This document shows, one piece after another, positions 15,768 to 23,909 of a stretch of DNA of 46,340 nucleotides. Position numbers and translations under genes: made by a program. Origin of the DNA: Betaproteobacteria bacterium (GTDB lineage: Bacteria; Pseudomonadota; Gammaproteobacteria; Burkholderiales; SG8-41). The stretch spans positions 1 to 46,340 of the forward strand of contig CANKUB010000025.1 in the NCBI GenBank assembly GCA_947486575.1, in the 5' to 3' direction. Position 1 is the first letter of the stretch, and each line of letters opens with the position of its first letter. The notes beneath the pieces were generated by a model. It was not told the origin of the DNA and made no database searches. It worked only from the letters and a program-made list of their open reading frames with translations.

Positions 15768-16691
15768 ATGGCAAATCTGAAGCAACACAAACTCGGCTGG
15801 ATCGGCATCGGGCGCATGGGCTACGCCATGGCGGAGCGGCTGGCTAAAGCCGGTTGTGACATTTCGGTTTGGAACCGCACCAAATCCAAGGCCGAGCCGC
15901 TGGCGAAATCCGGTGCGAAAGTCGTCGACAATCTGACCGACCTCGCGGGCTGCGATATCGTTTTTACCATGGTTTCTACGGGCAAGGATGTGAAGGAAGT
16001 GCTGTTTGGACCGAATGGCGTGATGTCCAAGGGCGGTGCGCCGAAAATGGTGGTGGACAGCACCTCGATTTCCCTGGAGGAATCTGCGGAGATCCGCCAG
16101 AAACTCGCGGACAAACATATCAAAATGCTGGCGGCGCCGGTATCGGGAAACGCCAAGGTGATCAAGGCTGGCAAGCTGACTGTGGTGGCTTCGGGGCCGA
16201 AGGATGCGTTTGACGCCGTGTCACCCTATTTGAATGCTATTGGACGCGGGTCGTCATACGTGGGCGAAGGCGAGCTCTCGCGCATCGCGAAAATCTGCCA
16301 TAACGTCATGCTCGGTGTGGTGATTCAGAATCTGTGCGAAATCACGGTGCTGGCCGAGAAGGCCGGGATGCAACGCCACGCATTTCTGGATTTTCTGAAC
16401 AAGAGCGTGATGGGGTCGATGTTCACGGCGTATAAAGCACCAGCTTTGTCGAATCTGGATTTTCATGTGACGTTCACGCCGCAGTTGTTGCTGAAGGACA
16501 TTGATCTCGGGCTGTCGTCAGGGCGGACATTTGGCGTGCCGATGCCGACGACGTCTGCCGCACGTGATCAGGTGCAAACCCTGATAGGTCATGGCTATGA
16601 TCAGGATTTTTCACAATTGCTTCTGTTGCAGGCCAAAGCCTCAGGTGTTGAATTGAAATCTGAAAACGTCAATGTTGGTGACGGGCTGTAG
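15768..16691 (+). CDS. Beta-hydroxyacid dehydrogenase (3-hydroxyisobutyrate dehydrogenase family)
   Basis: A 307-residue NAD(P)-dependent dehydrogenase of the HIBADH/GarR/GLYR1 family. The Rossmann motif is GWIGIGRMGYAMAERLAKAG (10-29), then VWNRT, VDSTSIS (97-103), substrate motif APVSGNAKVIKAGKL and the catalytic lysine Lys175 in RIAKICHNVMLG. The length matches the family. ATG 15768 has CAGGAA upstream; an in-frame extension to 15681 would translate the hairpin and is rejected. It would oxidise a 3-hydroxy acid or reduce a semialdehyde. The RidA gene follows after 5 bp. Confidence 0.88.
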   Translation: MANLKQHKLGWIGIGRMGYAMAERLAKAGCDISVWNRTKSKAEPLAKSGAKVVDNLTDLAGCDIVFTMVSTGKDVKEVLFGPNGVMSKGGAPKMVVDSTSISLEESAEIRQKLADKHIKMLAAPVSGNAKVIKAGKLTVVASGPKDAFDAVSPYLNAIGRGSSYVGEGELSRIAKICHNVMLGVVIQNLCEITVLAEKAGMQRHAFLDFLNKSVMGSMFTAYKAPALSNLDFHVTFTPQLLLKDIDLGLSSGRTFGVPMPTTSAARDQVQTLIGHGYDQDFSQLLLLQAKASGVELKSENVNVGDGL

Positions 16692-16696
16692 CCAAA

Positions 16697-17092
16697 GTGT
16701 CGGCTCTAATCGAACATCTCGAAGGCACGAATTTCCAGAAAAGCCGCGCGTTTTCGCCCGCCGTGATCACGCAAGGTGGCAAGACGGTGTGGCTGGCTGG
16801 ACAGACGGCAACTGTCGATGAGGCGGGCCAGGATATTTCAGGCAACTTTGATGCACAGGCGCGCACGATCTTTGCCTTGATAGACCAGACACTGAGTCGC
16901 GCAGGTGGAACGCTGGCCAATCTGGTGACAATGACGGTGTTTATCAACGATCCGCGTTACGGCGACAGCTTCGTGAAAATCCGCAACGAGTTTTTCAGGG
17001 ACGGAAAATATCCGGCGAGCGCGCTGCTGACGATTGCGCATTTTGCACGGTCGGGCATGTTGATCGAAATACAAGGTGTTGCAGTAATTTAG
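16697..17092 (+). CDS. RidA/YjgF-family protein
   Basis: A 131-residue Rid-family protein. GTG 16697 lies 5 bp after the previous stop. Family features include KTVWLAGQTATVDEAG, DAQARTIFALIDQTL, GGTLANLVTMTVFINDP and ALLTIAHFARSGMLIEIQGVAVI. RidA proper deaminates reactive enamine/imine intermediates and has a key Arg near the C-terminal third; here R is found in HFARSGM. Rid homologues in catabolic operons often hydrolyse imine or carbamoyl intermediates, which supports a nitrogen-containing substrate for this block. The TAG stop abuts AT-rich element copy 5. Confidence 0.88.
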   Translation: MSALIEHLEGTNFQKSRAFSPAVITQGGKTVWLAGQTATVDEAGQDISGNFDAQARTIFALIDQTLSRAGGTLANLVTMTVFINDPRYGDSFVKIRNEFFRDGKYPASALLTIAHFARSGMLIEIQGVAVI

Positions 17093-17111
17093 CAATAAAA
17101 ACAAATAGTTA
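17093..17111 (+). repeat. Dispersed 19-bp AT-rich element, copy 5
   Basis: CAATAAAAACAAATAGTTA fits the consensus exactly. It begins directly after the RidA stop and ends at the A of the upstream duplicated ATG before the aldo/keto reductase. Confidence 0.75.
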
Positions 17112-17138
17112 TGAAATACAGACCATGAAATATAGACG
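17111..17138 (+). repeat. 14-bp imperfect tandem duplication at the aldo/keto reductase start
   Basis: ATGAAATACAGACC (17111-17124) is followed directly by ATGAAATATAGACG (17125-17138), differing at two of 14 bases. The first copy opens a five-codon ORF whose TGA overlaps the real ATG. Confidence 0.7.
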
Positions 17139-18108
17139 TCTGGGCCGCAATGGCCCGCAGGTTTCCGCGATCAGCATGGGGCGTGGCGCTGCAGCCATTA
17201 ATTTTGAGTCGCCCGAAGTGGACGATTTCAACGCTGCAATTCATCGCGCGCTGGATGTGGGCGTTAATTTTTTTGACAGCTCGGATGCCTATTGGGGCAC
17301 GCGTCACGAGGTGCTGCTGTCACGCGCGCTGAAGGGGCGCCGCAATGCTGTGATGATCGCCACCAAATTCGGCAACATTGATATGCCGGACGGCAAGAAG
17401 GGCACCAATGGCAGGCCCGAATATGTGCACAAGTGCTGCGACGAGAGCCTGAAGCGCATGGGGCTGGATGTGATCGACATTTATTTTCTGCACCGTGTCG
17501 ACCCCGGCGTGCCGATCGAAGACACCGTGGGTGCGATGAGTGAATTGATTTCGCGCGGCAAGGTGCGGTTTATCGGCATCTGCGAAGCGTCGGTGAAAAC
17601 ATTACGTCGTGCGCATGCGGAGCATCCGCTGACCGCGTTGCAGACCGAATACTCACTGTGGTTTCGTGAATCCGAGAAAGACATTTTGCCCGCGTGCAAG
17701 GAACTGGGCGTCGGTTACATCGCCTATGCGCCACTCGGCCGTGGACTGCTGACGGGCAACATCAAGCGCGTCGAGGATATTCCCGAAACGGATCGTCGCC
17801 GCCGTCATCCGCGATTTTTCCCGGAGAATATCGCACGTAATGTTGCGTTAGTGACTGAACTTGAAACGATGGCCAGACGTTACGATGCCAGCCCCGCACA
17901 GATTGCACTCGCCTGGATACTGGCGCAATGGGAAGGCGTGGTGCCAATCCCCGGCACCAACAGCGCAAAGAATGTCGAGCAAAATGCGGCGGCGGTGGAC
18001 ATCAAAATCAATGTTAAGGATATCGCCCGGCTAAGTGAAATTTTCGCCATAGGCGCTGGCGCTGGCGAGCGGTATATGCCGGGCGCGCTTAAAGGTGTCG
18101 GCATTTAA
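17125..18108 (+). CDS. Aldo/keto reductase
   Basis: A 327-residue NADPH-dependent TIM-barrel oxidoreductase. The catalytic tetrad is visible: Asp51 and Tyr56 (FFDSSDAYWG), Lys81 (IATKFGN) and His123 (YFLHRVDP). The C-terminal cofactor motif VVPIPGTNSAKNVEQN is typical. Its length and the YSLWFRESEKDILPACKELG segment resemble the yeast/plant-like AKR13 group. No Shine-Dalgarno precedes the ATG; instead a five-codon duplicate of the start region ends in an overlapping TGA, so initiation may depend on coupling. The substrate is unknown. The FMN oxidase follows after 23 bp. Confidence 0.88.
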   Translation: MKYRRLGRNGPQVSAISMGRGAAAINFESPEVDDFNAAIHRALDVGVNFFDSSDAYWGTRHEVLLSRALKGRRNAVMIATKFGNIDMPDGKKGTNGRPEYVHKCCDESLKRMGLDVIDIYFLHRVDPGVPIEDTVGAMSELISRGKVRFIGICEASVKTLRRAHAEHPLTALQTEYSLWFRESEKDILPACKELGVGYIAYAPLGRGLLTGNIKRVEDIPETDRRRRHPRFFPENIARNVALVTELETMARRYDASPAQIALAWILAQWEGVVPIPGTNSAKNVEQNAAAVDIKINVKDIARLSEIFAIGAGAGERYMPGALKGVGI

Positions 18109-18131
18109 TTTTTTGTGGAAAGCAAGGCATT

Positions 18132-19280
18132 ATGGCAAAAGCTAAAAAAGAAATTGGCAAAAAAAAGGACGTCGAACTCACCCGCGACGCCAGCCGTGAA
18201 GATCACTCGCGCCCGTTCAATACGCTGCAAGAGATGGTGATGCATGCGCGGCAGAATCTGTCGCGCTTTCAGTGGGATACTTTATGTGGGGGCTCGGATT
18301 CCGAAACCACGCTGCGGCGCAATCGCATGGCGCTCGATTGCTTGGCGCTGCGTCAGCGCGTGCTGGTGGATGTATCCAGGATCGACATGACAACCACGCT
18401 GCTCGGTGAAAAGTTGAAGCTGCCGGTGTTTATTGCGCCCGTGGGTAATTTTTTGCAGATTGCCGATCCCGCTGGCGCGGTGGCGGTAGCACGGGGCGCG
18501 ATCGCGGCAGGCACCACGGCATTTATCAGCACGGCGGCCAAGCCCAGTATTGAGGAGGTCGCTAAAAGCGTTGATCACCCGCTGCTGTTTCAATTGTATG
18601 TGCGCAGTGATCGCGCCTGGATGCGCGGCTTTCTGGATCGCGCCAAGGCTTCAGGTTACCGCGCGATTTGCGTGACCGTGGATCGCGCATATTACAGTCG
18701 GCGCGAGCGCGACATCATCAATGGTTACTTGCAGCGTGCCGATTCTGGTGATCCGCGCCATCAGGCCAGTCTCACCTGGGACGATGCAGTATGGATCAAG
18801 CAGCACACCAAGTTGCCGTTGATACTCAAGGGCATTGCGACAGCCGAAGATGCCAAACTCGCCGTGGAGCATGGTGCGGATGTGGTGTATGTGTCGAATC
18901 ACGGTGGTCGTCAATTGGATCACGGTCTGGGAACAATCGAAACGCTGCCGGAAATTGTAGATGCGGTGAATGGCAAAGCTGAAGTGTTGTGGGACGGCGG
19001 GGTCACGCGTGGCACTGACGTGGTCAAGGCCATTGCACTGGGCGCGCGCGCAGTGGGCGTGGGCAAGTTGCAAGGGTGGGCGTTGGCGGCAGCGGGCGAG
19101 CAGGGAATCGTGCGCATGTTTGAGCTGCTGGCGCAGGAAATACACACCACGCTGGGGCTGATGGGGGTGAAATCGCTGAAGGAATTGAACCCGTCGTGGG
19201 TGCGACCGGCCCTGCATACCGGCAAGTTTGGTACTACCAGCAATTATCCGGTGTTCGATGAGATGTTTAAAAATAACTAA
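18132..19280 (+). CDS. FMN-dependent alpha-hydroxy-acid oxidizing protein
   Basis: A 382-residue flavoprotein of the lactate/glycolate/mandelate oxidase family. After a Lys-rich head (AKAKKEIGKKK) the barrel begins. Lys233 (LILKGIA), His257 and Arg260 (VSNHGGRQLD) form the expected catalytic set, and WDGGVTRGTDVVKAIALGARAVGVGK is the FMN phosphate region. The usual APTAM loop is replaced by APVGNFLQIADPAGA. It would oxidise a 2-hydroxy acid to a 2-oxo acid, which could feed the E1/E2 complex encoded upstream; that link is inference. Its TAA stop is the first base triplet of element copy 6. Confidence 0.87.
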   Translation: MAKAKKEIGKKKDVELTRDASREDHSRPFNTLQEMVMHARQNLSRFQWDTLCGGSDSETTLRRNRMALDCLALRQRVLVDVSRIDMTTTLLGEKLKLPVFIAPVGNFLQIADPAGAVAVARGAIAAGTTAFISTAAKPSIEEVAKSVDHPLLFQLYVRSDRAWMRGFLDRAKASGYRAICVTVDRAYYSRRERDIINGYLQRADSGDPRHQASLTWDDAVWIKQHTKLPLILKGIATAEDAKLAVEHGADVVYVSNHGGRQLDHGLGTIETLPEIVDAVNGKAEVLWDGGVTRGTDVVKAIALGARAVGVGKLQGWALAAAGEQGIVRMFELLAQEIHTTLGLMGVKSLKELNPSWVRPALHTGKFGTTSNYPVFDEMFKNN

Positions 19281-19296
19281 TAAAAACAATTGGTTA
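19278..19296 (+). repeat. Dispersed 19-bp AT-rich element, copy 6
   Basis: TAATAAAAACAATTGGTTA fits the consensus exactly. Its first three bases are the stop codon of the alpha-hydroxyacid oxidase. It runs into TATAAT at 19295-19300, so it could also carry a -10 box for the deacetylase gene. Confidence 0.75.
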
Positions 19297-19348
19297 TAAT
19301 TTACCTGGGACAGTGAGCCCGCACGCCATCCCCATCAGGCGCGAAACG

Positions 19349-20677
19349 ATGCTGACGCGATGGACGGGGGCTGTCATTGTTTTTATCATCGCATTGTCTG
19401 GTGCTGTAACGGCCCGTGCGGCGATTCCCGCTATTGCCAATGAGTTGATTCAAAACCAGCGCAGACTGCTGGTGTTGTCTGAAGCATCCTCGCAAAACCG
19501 TGGCGAGGCGCGCCGTGCGGGGCATTATCTCTTTGTGCGCAATCAAAATCTGATACGCGAATTGGTGCAGGAAGTTCAGGGCACACCGACTTCGCTCCCA
19601 ATTCAAAATACGCAACGCAATAAGAGTGCTGCCAGTATGGTCAGTGCACGTTACCGTGAATTTTCGCGCGCCGCAGATCTCGCCGTGCGTGATGAGGGAG
19701 ACACCCTCGTGTTGCGGGGGCCGTTGCGCGCTTTGCAGAATGTCCTGCAGGGCGTTGACCGCGACGATGCCCAGCGCCGTCTGACTGCGATTGGCGCAGT
19801 TCGTCGTCGCTATGGCGCGGACATTGATGAGGCGCTGTTACAGCCAGCGGCAACGTCGGGCAAGCTTGTGCGTCCGCTGTGGGATGCGTATGTGCGTGCC
19901 TTGGTGAAAGAAATACCCCCAGAGCGTGTGATCGCTGGGCTGGATAACGAGATTTTTGGCGCCTTTCCGGATGCCGGTGATTTTAGCGAGGCGGCTGCCC
20001 GGGCGCGCTTTCTCGAATGGGATGGCACCGAACTGCCGCCGCGCAGCGTGCTGCTGACCTTTGATGATGGTCCGCATTCCAGCAACACACCACGCGTGCT
20101 CGACATATTGCAGGCCAACGGCGTGCATGCCATTTTTTATATGGTCGGGCGCAATCTGGGCTCCCTGCAGGCGGGTAAGCCAGTGCCCGGCGCCAACGCG
20201 GATCTGGTGAGGCGCATGGTGGTGGAAGGGCACGCTGTCGGCAATCACTCCTACTCGCATCCGGTGTTGCCCAAGCTTGATAGCGCCCATCTGAGGCACG
20301 AGGTTGAAGATACGCAGCGGCTGATTGAAGTCATGGCGCCGCCGGGTCCGGCGCGTACTGGCACGCTGCGCCCGCCATTCGGCGCGCGCAATGATCGTGT
20401 GCTGGCAGAGATCGACAGCCACCGTTTGCGATCAGTGATGTGGAATATTGATTCACTGGACTGGGCTGATCCGGTGCCGGAATCCATCGTGCAGCGCGTT
20501 TTGCGCGAAGTCGAGAAAGAGGGGGGCGGCATCATTCTCATGCACGATATTCATGCGCGGACGGCCGACGCCTTGCCGCGCATCATCACGGGTTTGAAAC
20601 AGCGTGGGTACGTGTTTGTGCGGTGGGACGGCGCGCGGCTGACGCGTGATGGGGAATCCGAAAGCAAGGCACCGTAA
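19349..20677 (+). CDS. Polysaccharide deacetylase (NodB domain), exported
   Basis: A 442-residue exported protein from ATG 19349, with signal peptide MLTRWTGAVIVFIIALSGAVTARA; an in-frame GTG at 19313 would only lengthen the pre-sequence. An N-terminal region of about 190 residues has no recognised domain. The NodB domain carries TFDDGPH (metal and base Asp), GNHSYSH (two metal His), RPPFGARND and IILMHDIHA (catalytic His), so it should be an active carbohydrate esterase 4 member. It ends the long plus-strand block and is convergent with a Bug gene 18 bp away. Its cell-envelope role seems unrelated to the catabolic genes. Confidence 0.87.
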   Translation: MLTRWTGAVIVFIIALSGAVTARAAIPAIANELIQNQRRLLVLSEASSQNRGEARRAGHYLFVRNQNLIRELVQEVQGTPTSLPIQNTQRNKSAASMVSARYREFSRAADLAVRDEGDTLVLRGPLRALQNVLQGVDRDDAQRRLTAIGAVRRRYGADIDEALLQPAATSGKLVRPLWDAYVRALVKEIPPERVIAGLDNEIFGAFPDAGDFSEAAARARFLEWDGTELPPRSVLLTFDDGPHSSNTPRVLDILQANGVHAIFYMVGRNLGSLQAGKPVPGANADLVRRMVVEGHAVGNHSYSHPVLPKLDSAHLRHEVEDTQRLIEVMAPPGPARTGTLRPPFGARNDRVLAEIDSHRLRSVMWNIDSLDWADPVPESIVQRVLREVEKEGGGIILMHDIHARTADALPRIITGLKQRGYVFVRWDGARLTRDGESESKAP

Positions 20678-20695
20678 GCGTTACCTGTTTTTGCA

Positions 20696-21685
20696 TTACT
20701 CCATACGCATGCCTGTGGCTTTCACCGTTTTTTCGTTAGCACGAAACTGCTGGCGCAGATATTCTTCGTATTGTCCGGCATTCAGATAGGCGTTGACCAG
20801 TCCGGCCCTGGTCAGGCCTGATTTCACTTCGGGCGTGTCCAGCGCACGTGCGAACTCCGCACTCAGGCGGTCAATAGAGGATTTGGGTGCCCCCACGCGC
20901 GTGACGGCGCCAAACCAGTTAGTCGCTTCGTAACCGGGGTAACCCGATTCGTGCACGGTGGGCACGTCTTTCATCACGTCGCTGCGCGTGAGCGAGGTAA
21001 CAGCGATGGCGCGCAGCCGTCCGGCTGCGACATAGGGTGCTGCCTCGGATACGTTGCCGAAGTTGATGGTGGTGTGTCCGCCCATCACCGCGATGGTTGC
21101 AGGCCCGCCACCCTGGTAGGGCACGTTAACGATATCAATTTTCGACAACAGCTTGAATTGCTCCGCTGCCAGACGCTGAAAACCCGTGGGGCTGGCTGTG
21201 GCGTAGGTCAATTCGCCAGGTTTGGTTTTTGCCAGCGTGACCAGTTCCTTCATGCTGCGCGCGGGAAGCGACGGATGCACTGAAAACAGCAACGGGTTGG
21301 CCGCAAGTCGCGCGATGCCCGCGAAGTCGCGTTCAGTGTCGTACGGCAGCTTACGTGCGAATAAATTAATGGTGTAGCTCGGCCCCATCAGCAGGATCAC
21401 ATGCGCGTCGGCTGGCGCGCGCGCAACCAGCTCAGTGGCAATTACCGTACCGCCGCCAGGGCGGTCTTCAACCACGATCTGCTGGCCCAGCACCTTACCC
21501 ATCGATGGCGCAAGCAGGCGTCCGATGATATCGATTGTGCCACCAGCAGCGAAAGGTACGACGAAACGGATTTGCCTGGACGGAAAGGGCGGGGCTGAAC
21601 CTGACGCAGGAGCCTGTGCGTTTGCAGAAGCTGCCAACACCATCGCTCCGAATGTGCTAATGGATCGTAAGTATTTGTTTTTCAT
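20696..21685 (-). CDS. Bug (TctC-like) solute receptor 3
   Basis: A 329-residue receptor with signal peptide MKNKYLRSISTFGAMVLAASANAQA. Signature segments are FPSRQIRFVVPFAAGGTIDI, IVVEDRPGGGT, LPYDTERDFAGI, KPGELTYATASPTG, NVPYQGGGPATI and LRAIAVTSLTRSD. The first six codons are encoded by an element copy that includes the start codon. It is the downstream member of a minus-strand pair with receptor 4, 95 bp apart. Ligand unknown. Confidence 0.92.
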   Translation of the reverse strand: MKNKYLRSISTFGAMVLAASANAQAPASGSAPPFPSRQIRFVVPFAAGGTIDIIGRLLAPSMGKVLGQQIVVEDRPGGGTVIATELVARAPADAHVILLMGPSYTINLFARKLPYDTERDFAGIARLAANPLLFSVHPSLPARSMKELVTLAKTKPGELTYATASPTGFQRLAAEQFKLLSKIDIVNVPYQGGGPATIAVMGGHTTINFGNVSEAAPYVAAGRLRAIAVTSLTRSDVMKDVPTVHESGYPGYEATNWFGAVTRVGAPKSSIDRLSAEFARALDTPEVKSGLTRAGLVNAYLNAGQYEEYLRQQFRANEKTVKATGMRME

Positions 21686-21686
21686 G
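21668..21686 (-). repeat. Dispersed 19-bp AT-rich element, copy 7 (spans a start codon)
   Basis: The minus strand reads CATGAAAAACAAATACTTA, with two mismatches to consensus. The ATG is the start of Bug receptor 3, so the element supplies MKNKYL. Confidence 0.65.
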
Positions 21687-21746
21687 AATTATCTTAAACT
21701 AACGGAACAGGGGCGACGCAGAATTTATCGCGCGTAAGATGGGTAA

Positions 21747-21760
21747 CGGTCTTCGGACCG
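21747..21760. other. Small UUCG-type hairpin between two Bug genes
   Basis: CGGTC-TTCG-GACCG forms a five-bp stem with a stable tetraloop, with GGG and CCC further out. No T run follows, so termination is doubtful; it may separate expression of receptors 4 and 3. Confidence 0.3.
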
Positions 21761-21780
21761 CCCCCAGCCCCAATATCTAA

Positions 21781-22752
21781 CTACTGCACCTTGATGCCGC
21801 GTTCCTTCACGACTTTGGTCCAGCGTTCGTATTCACCGCGAATGCGTTCGTTAAATTTGGCGGGGGTGCCGCCGGTGGCCATCATGCCTTGCTGCTCTAG
21901 ATTTTTCTTCATTTCGGGATCTTGCAGAATCTTGTTGATGGCGCCATTCAGCGCATCGACTATCGGCTGCGGCGTATTGCGCGGCGCCATGGCACCGAAC
22001 CAAAGCTCAACCGCATAACCGGGGAGCGTGTCGCCAACCGTGGGCACGTCGGGCAGCGCGTACCAGCGTTTTTCCGTGGTGACTGCAAGCGCGCGCAGCT
22101 TGCCGGTGGCTACATGCGGCACTATCGGCAACAGGCTGCCCACGATGATGGGTGCTTGCCCAGCCAGCAGATCAGTCATTGCGCCGCCAGTGCTTCGATA
22201 ATGCACGCCTACCATTCGCGTGCCGGTCATGCTGAGTATGAGTTCAGTGGCCATGTGCGTCAGGCCGCCCAATCCGCTGGTGCCATAAGTCAGATCACCG
22301 GGCTTGGCTTTGGCCAGTGCAATGAGTTCTTTGGTAGATTTCACCGGCATCGATGGGTGTACGGTCAGCACAAATGGCGTAATGCCAAACTCGGCAACGC
22401 CCGGCAACGAATTGACCGGATCAAACGCAGGCCTGTGCGTCGCGGCCGAGGCCGAGAAGCTGCCTGACACCATCAGTATCGTGTAGCCATCAGCAGGCGA
22501 TTTTGCGGCTATTTCCATGCCGACAATACCACCGGCTCCCGCGCGGTTTTCGACGATGAACTGCTGCTTGAATATTTCAGAGAGCTTGGCCGAAACCTGG
22601 CGTGCGGTGATGTCACTGCCGCCGCCGGGGGCGAATGGCACCATCACGCGCACCGGCTTGGTGGGATACGCTTGCGCGGCGGCGAGCGCCGGGCAGAGTG
22701 CAGCGAGTACTGCGCCGCAGGTGGTCAATCGCTTCAGGGTGGTGGATGTCAT
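21781..22752 (-). CDS. Bug (TctC-like) solute receptor 4
   Basis: A 323-residue receptor. Translation from ATG 22752 is supported by GAGGAG seven bases upstream and gives signal peptide MTSTTLKRLTTCGAVLAALCPALAAAQA. It shows YPTKPVRVMVPFAPGGGSDI, FIVENRAGAGGI, KPGDLTYGTSGLGGLTHMATE, GVHYRSTGGAMTDLL and RALAVTTEKRW. GVHYRST replaces the common HVPYKG, so its pocket probably differs from the others. It lies upstream of receptor 3 and downstream of the MaoC-like pair, all on the minus strand, so the four genes may be co-expressed. Confidence 0.92.
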   Translation of the reverse strand: MTSTTLKRLTTCGAVLAALCPALAAAQAYPTKPVRVMVPFAPGGGSDITARQVSAKLSEIFKQQFIVENRAGAGGIVGMEIAAKSPADGYTILMVSGSFSASAATHRPAFDPVNSLPGVAEFGITPFVLTVHPSMPVKSTKELIALAKAKPGDLTYGTSGLGGLTHMATELILSMTGTRMVGVHYRSTGGAMTDLLAGQAPIIVGSLLPIVPHVATGKLRALAVTTEKRWYALPDVPTVGDTLPGYAVELWFGAMAPRNTPQPIVDALNGAINKILQDPEMKKNLEQQGMMATGGTPAKFNERIRGEYERWTKVVKERGIKVQ

Positions 22753-22883
22753 TTTGTATCTCCTCGGTTTTGTTTGCATATTTTAACCGGAGCGGACACA
22801 TTCGGCGTGATCGCACCTCCCGGATAGCGCAATACACGCCGATTACACGCTCAATGGGAGCTCCCACCAGCGCCGCGCGCTTT

Positions 22884-23333
22884 CTACTCTTCCGCTGGCA
22901 AGTATCCGCTGGGTACGATGCAGGCACCTGAACCCGCTGCGGTGACTGCGCCTTTCTGGTTGGTGCCGGTTACTTCCACGCTGACGCGCGTGCCATCGGC
23001 TTCCTTGTTGGTGCCAGTGACTTTGCCCGTAAACGTAACCGAGTCTCCCGGACGCACCGGGCGCAGGAAGCGCAAATCCACCATGCCTCCACCGTTGTAG
23101 ACGTCTGCGCCGAAATAGCGGCGCAACAGTTCCGTGGCAAACGTCAGTGACATGCGACCGGATGCAACGGTGCTGGCTGTGCCTAAGGTGCTCTTGGCGG
23201 TTTCCAGATCGGTAAATTGACTGGGGCCTTTTGCGCCGCCGCTTTTTTCGAAAGCATTGATCGCATCTTGCGTCATATGCTTGGTCAGAGGCGGCAATGC
23301 GTCGCCCACGGTGTAGTTGCGTACTATTGCCAT
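22884..23333 (-). CDS. MaoC-like hotdog protein
   Basis: A 149-residue protein with the MaoC/hotdog C-terminal signature: ASGRMSLTFATELLRRYFGAD, VDLRFLRPVRPGDSVTFTGKV and VTGTNQKGAVTAAGSG. MaoC hydratases act on (R)-3-hydroxyacyl-CoA or enoyl-CoA. The canonical hydratase motif D-x-N-P-x-H is not found; GPSQFTDLETA stands in its place, so activity may differ or reside elsewhere. It overlaps the stop of the upstream partner gene by 10 bp, implying a heterodimer of two hotdog folds. Confidence 0.8.
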   Translation of the reverse strand: MAIVRNYTVGDALPPLTKHMTQDAINAFEKSGGAKGPSQFTDLETAKSTLGTASTVASGRMSLTFATELLRRYFGADVYNGGGMVDLRFLRPVRPGDSVTFTGKVTGTNKEADGTRVSVEVTGTNQKGAVTAAGSGACIVPSGYLPAEE

Positions 23334-23749
23334 TTTTTTCCAACCTCCGAAGGCTGCTTGAGTTCATGAGTGATGACGCGATCCAGCAGACGCCCATCCT
23401 CGTCTACCGAGACCGCCTGAGTGACGATGTAGTTTTTACCACGACGCGCGTATTTATCGGCAATCCATGCTTCGACCGTGATACGTTTGCCGGGGATGGG
23501 CGGGTTGTAACAATAAAACGCGCAGCGCGCGTTTACTGAGCCATCATCGTGATACACCAGATGATACGGACGCACATCCACTTTTTGTGAGATGGTCGGG
23601 AACGCCGCCTCGGGATCCATCACCCCTTTGCGAAATTCGTCGATCATTTCCTGCGTTAATACATACGATAGCGTGGGCAGCCGTTCGCCGATTACCAGCG
23701 CGTTCCAATCCAGCAATTTTGTTTTGTGTTCTCCGTGCGTTTCCGACAT
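23324..23749 (-). CDS. FAS1-like/MaoC-like N-terminal hotdog protein
   Basis: A 141-residue hotdog-fold partner of the following MaoC-like gene. It resembles the FAS1-like dehydratase domain found beside MaoC subunits: LTQEMIDEFRKGVMD, DVRPYHLVYHDDGSVNARCAFYCYNPPIPGKRITVEAWIADK in sequence order, and DEDGRLLDRVITHELK. No catalytic D-x-N-P-x-H is present. ATG 23749 has AAGGAAGT nearby. The gene begins the minus-strand group 23749 to 20696 (two hotdog subunits, two Bug receptors) and is divergent from Bug receptor 5. Confidence 0.72.
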   Translation of the reverse strand: MSETHGEHKTKLLDWNALVIGERLPTLSYVLTQEMIDEFRKGVMDPEAAFPTISQKVDVRPYHLVYHDDGSVNARCAFYCYNPPIPGKRITVEAWIADKYARRGKNYIVTQAVSVDEDGRLLDRVITHELKQPSEVGKKWQ

Positions 23750-23909
23750 GCTGACTTCCTTTCATTGAGCGGCTAAGCCGATTAGAAAGCGTTATAGTAA
23801 ACTATTCACGGTGCGCGCAGAACAGCCAATGCATGCGTGGTGTCACATGATGGCTGATGCTGATGGATCCCGGGCGCTACGCTGGCGGCGGGACCGACAA
23901 GGAATTGAT

